Shown here: positions 5,456-6,346 of the stretch, piece after piece | Layout of the letters: the number at the start of each line of letters is the position of its first letter | Position numbering within the stretch: the stretch's first letter is position 1 | Assembly (NCBI GenBank): GCA_007131125.1 | Contig: SLRE01000299.1 | Location: forward strand, 1 to 6,346 | From: Bacteroidales bacterium | GTDB lineage: Bacteria > Bacteroidota > Bacteroidia > Bacteroidales > UBA7960 | Direction: 5' to 3' | DNA: 6,346 bases | Program-made: the position numbers and the translations under genes | The notes under the pieces: model-generated | The model's input: only the letters and a program-made list of their open reading frames with translations | Database searches by the model: none | What the model was told of the DNA's origin: nothing

Positions 5456-6346
5456 ATGATGCGGAAAACCACATTTATATTGGCTGCGGGGTTTGTTCTC
5501 CTCTGGAACTCGGGCTTTATCGGGGCCGAATACGGCCTTGATTATTCCGGGCCTTTCACTTTGCTGTTCTGGCGCTACCTGGCCCTCACCCTGGTCCTTG
5601 TTTTTTATCTGCTGGCAAGGAAGCGATTTCGATGGATGGGCTGGAAAGTGGCAGGCCCCAACATGCTCATTGGCTTCCTGGCTCACGGGGTGTGGCTTGC
5701 CTGTGTTTTGCTGGCCCTGGATTACCAGGTTCCTGCGGGGGTTGTTGCCCTGGTGGTAGCGTTGCAGCCTCTGGCAACGGCTGCTCTTTCGGGTTCGGTA
5801 GCCGGTGAAAAAACAAACTTCTATCAGTGGTTGGGAGTGGTTATTGGTTTTTTGGGTGTTGCACTTACCGTAACTTTTCGCATGGACTTTGGAAGCTACC
5901 AATCCGTTATCGGATACCTGCTCCCTCTGGGGTCTGTTATTGGTATTACCATAGCCAGTCTGATACAGCGACGGATGGAAGTGAATAAAGGTCCCAATAA
6001 ATTGCCCGTTGATCTGGCCTTATTTTATCAAAGTATGGCGACAACCCTGGCTTTGGCTTTACCCGCATTTTTTGTCGAAAATCTATCCACCCGCTGGGAA
6101 CCCGAATATATCTATACCATGGCCTGGCTGATCCTTGCCGTTTCACTGGGAGCCTATGCCCTGATGTGGTTGTTAATAGAGCGTATTGACGCCACCCGTG
6201 TTGCCAGTTTGTTTTACCTGGGACCTCCTGTAACCATGCTTATGGCATGGGTGGCTTTTGGAGATATTGTCCAGGTGATGGATATTGCAGGACTTATTAT
6301 TGTTTTTGCCGGTGTGTCTTTATCCCAGATCAAGAAAAAAAATCCC
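5456..6346 (+). CDS. EamA/DMT-family membrane transporter (C-terminal end cut by window edge)
   Basis: The frame is open from ATG 5456 to the right edge, 297 codons without a stop. Family members are usually near 290-305 residues, so probably only the last few residues are missing. It is strongly hydrophobic, with about ten membrane segments arranged as two EamA repeats, roughly residues 6-140 and 153-290. The opening WNSGFIGAEYGLDYSGP (17-33) and FWRYLAL (38-44), and the VVALQPLATAALSG segment ending in GEK (100-119) before QWLGVVIGFLGVAL (124-137), are typical of the family. The second repeat has the matching LFYLGPPVTMLMAW (252-265) and FGD (268-270) before the last helix. Lysines near 293-295 suggest a cytoplasmic tail. 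The family exports amino acids, nucleosides and other small metabolites across the inner membrane; the substrate here is unknown. A weak AAGG at 5449-5452 suits the second ATG at 5459 better, a one-residue difference. It is transcribed away from the threonine/methionine cluster. Confidence 0.92.
   Translation, partial: MMRKTTFILAAGFVLLWNSGFIGAEYGLDYSGPFTLLFWRYLALTLVLVFYLLARKRFRWMGWKVAGPNMLIGFLAHGVWLACVLLALDYQVPAGVVALVVALQPLATAALSGSVAGEKTNFYQWLGVVIGFLGVALTVTFRMDFGSYQSVIGYLLPLGSVIGITIASLIQRRMEVNKGPNKLPVDLALFYQSMATTLALALPAFFVENLSTRWEPEYIYTMAWLILAVSLGAYALMWLLIERIDATRVASLFYLGPPVTMLMAWVAFGDIVQVMDIAGLIIVFAGVSLSQIKKKNP

Noticed and set aside
5447..5902. 151-codon minus-strand open frame
   Set aside because: It is antisense to the EamA transporter; its Gln/Lys/Pro-rich composition is what the reverse of a membrane protein gene yields.
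1..6346. CRISPR array, insertion sequence, phage, toxin-antitoxin, tRNA or rRNA genes
   Set aside because: There are no regular direct repeats with spacers, no transposase or integrase-like protein, no small two-gene pair, and no cloverleaf or rRNA-like sequence noticed on either strand.

Overview
The window looks like a chromosomal fragment of a Bacteroidota bacterium, plausibly from the Bacteroidales/Marinilabiliales side. The reasons are protein family content, short gaps between co-directional genes, start codons in AT-rich leaders with little or no Shine-Dalgarno sequence, and a secreted protein of a type common in that phylum. This assignment is inferred from style and homology by eye; no rRNA or other marker gene is present.

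Five genes are read leftward (minus strand) as one tight cluster, with gaps of only 5, 15, 34 and 26 bases. In transcription order they are: a Cys/Met-metabolism PLP enzyme (4949-3483), threonine synthase ThrC (3477-2113), a ThrH-type HAD phosphatase/homoserine phosphotransferase (2097-1480), a secreted protein resembling DUF6263 (1445-534), and the N-terminal part of a secreted beta-lactamase-family serine hydrolase (507 to the left edge). A divergent intergenic region of about 500 bases (4950-5455) carries a GC-rich hairpin, a long AT-rich palindrome followed by a T run, and short CCGTAA repeats. Rightward from 5456 runs an EamA/DMT-family membrane transporter, cut by the right edge very near its expected end.

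The first three genes form a coherent pathway block around homoserine. ThrH can transfer phosphate from phosphoserine to homoserine. ThrC converts O-phosphohomoserine to threonine. The PLP enzyme belongs to the family that turns activated homoserine into cystathionine or homocysteine. The block therefore sits at the threonine/methionine branch point. The two envelope proteins downstream have no evident metabolic link. The EamA protein could be an exporter of amino acids or other metabolites, but nothing in the sequence fixes its substrate.

I see no CRISPR array, tRNA, rRNA, insertion sequence or phage gene. Most of the window is recognisable metabolism, and I found no clear sign of a wholly new system. 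The points most worth checking are the ThrH-based phosphohomoserine node, the atypical active-site loop of the PLP enzyme, and the structured leader in front of the transporter.
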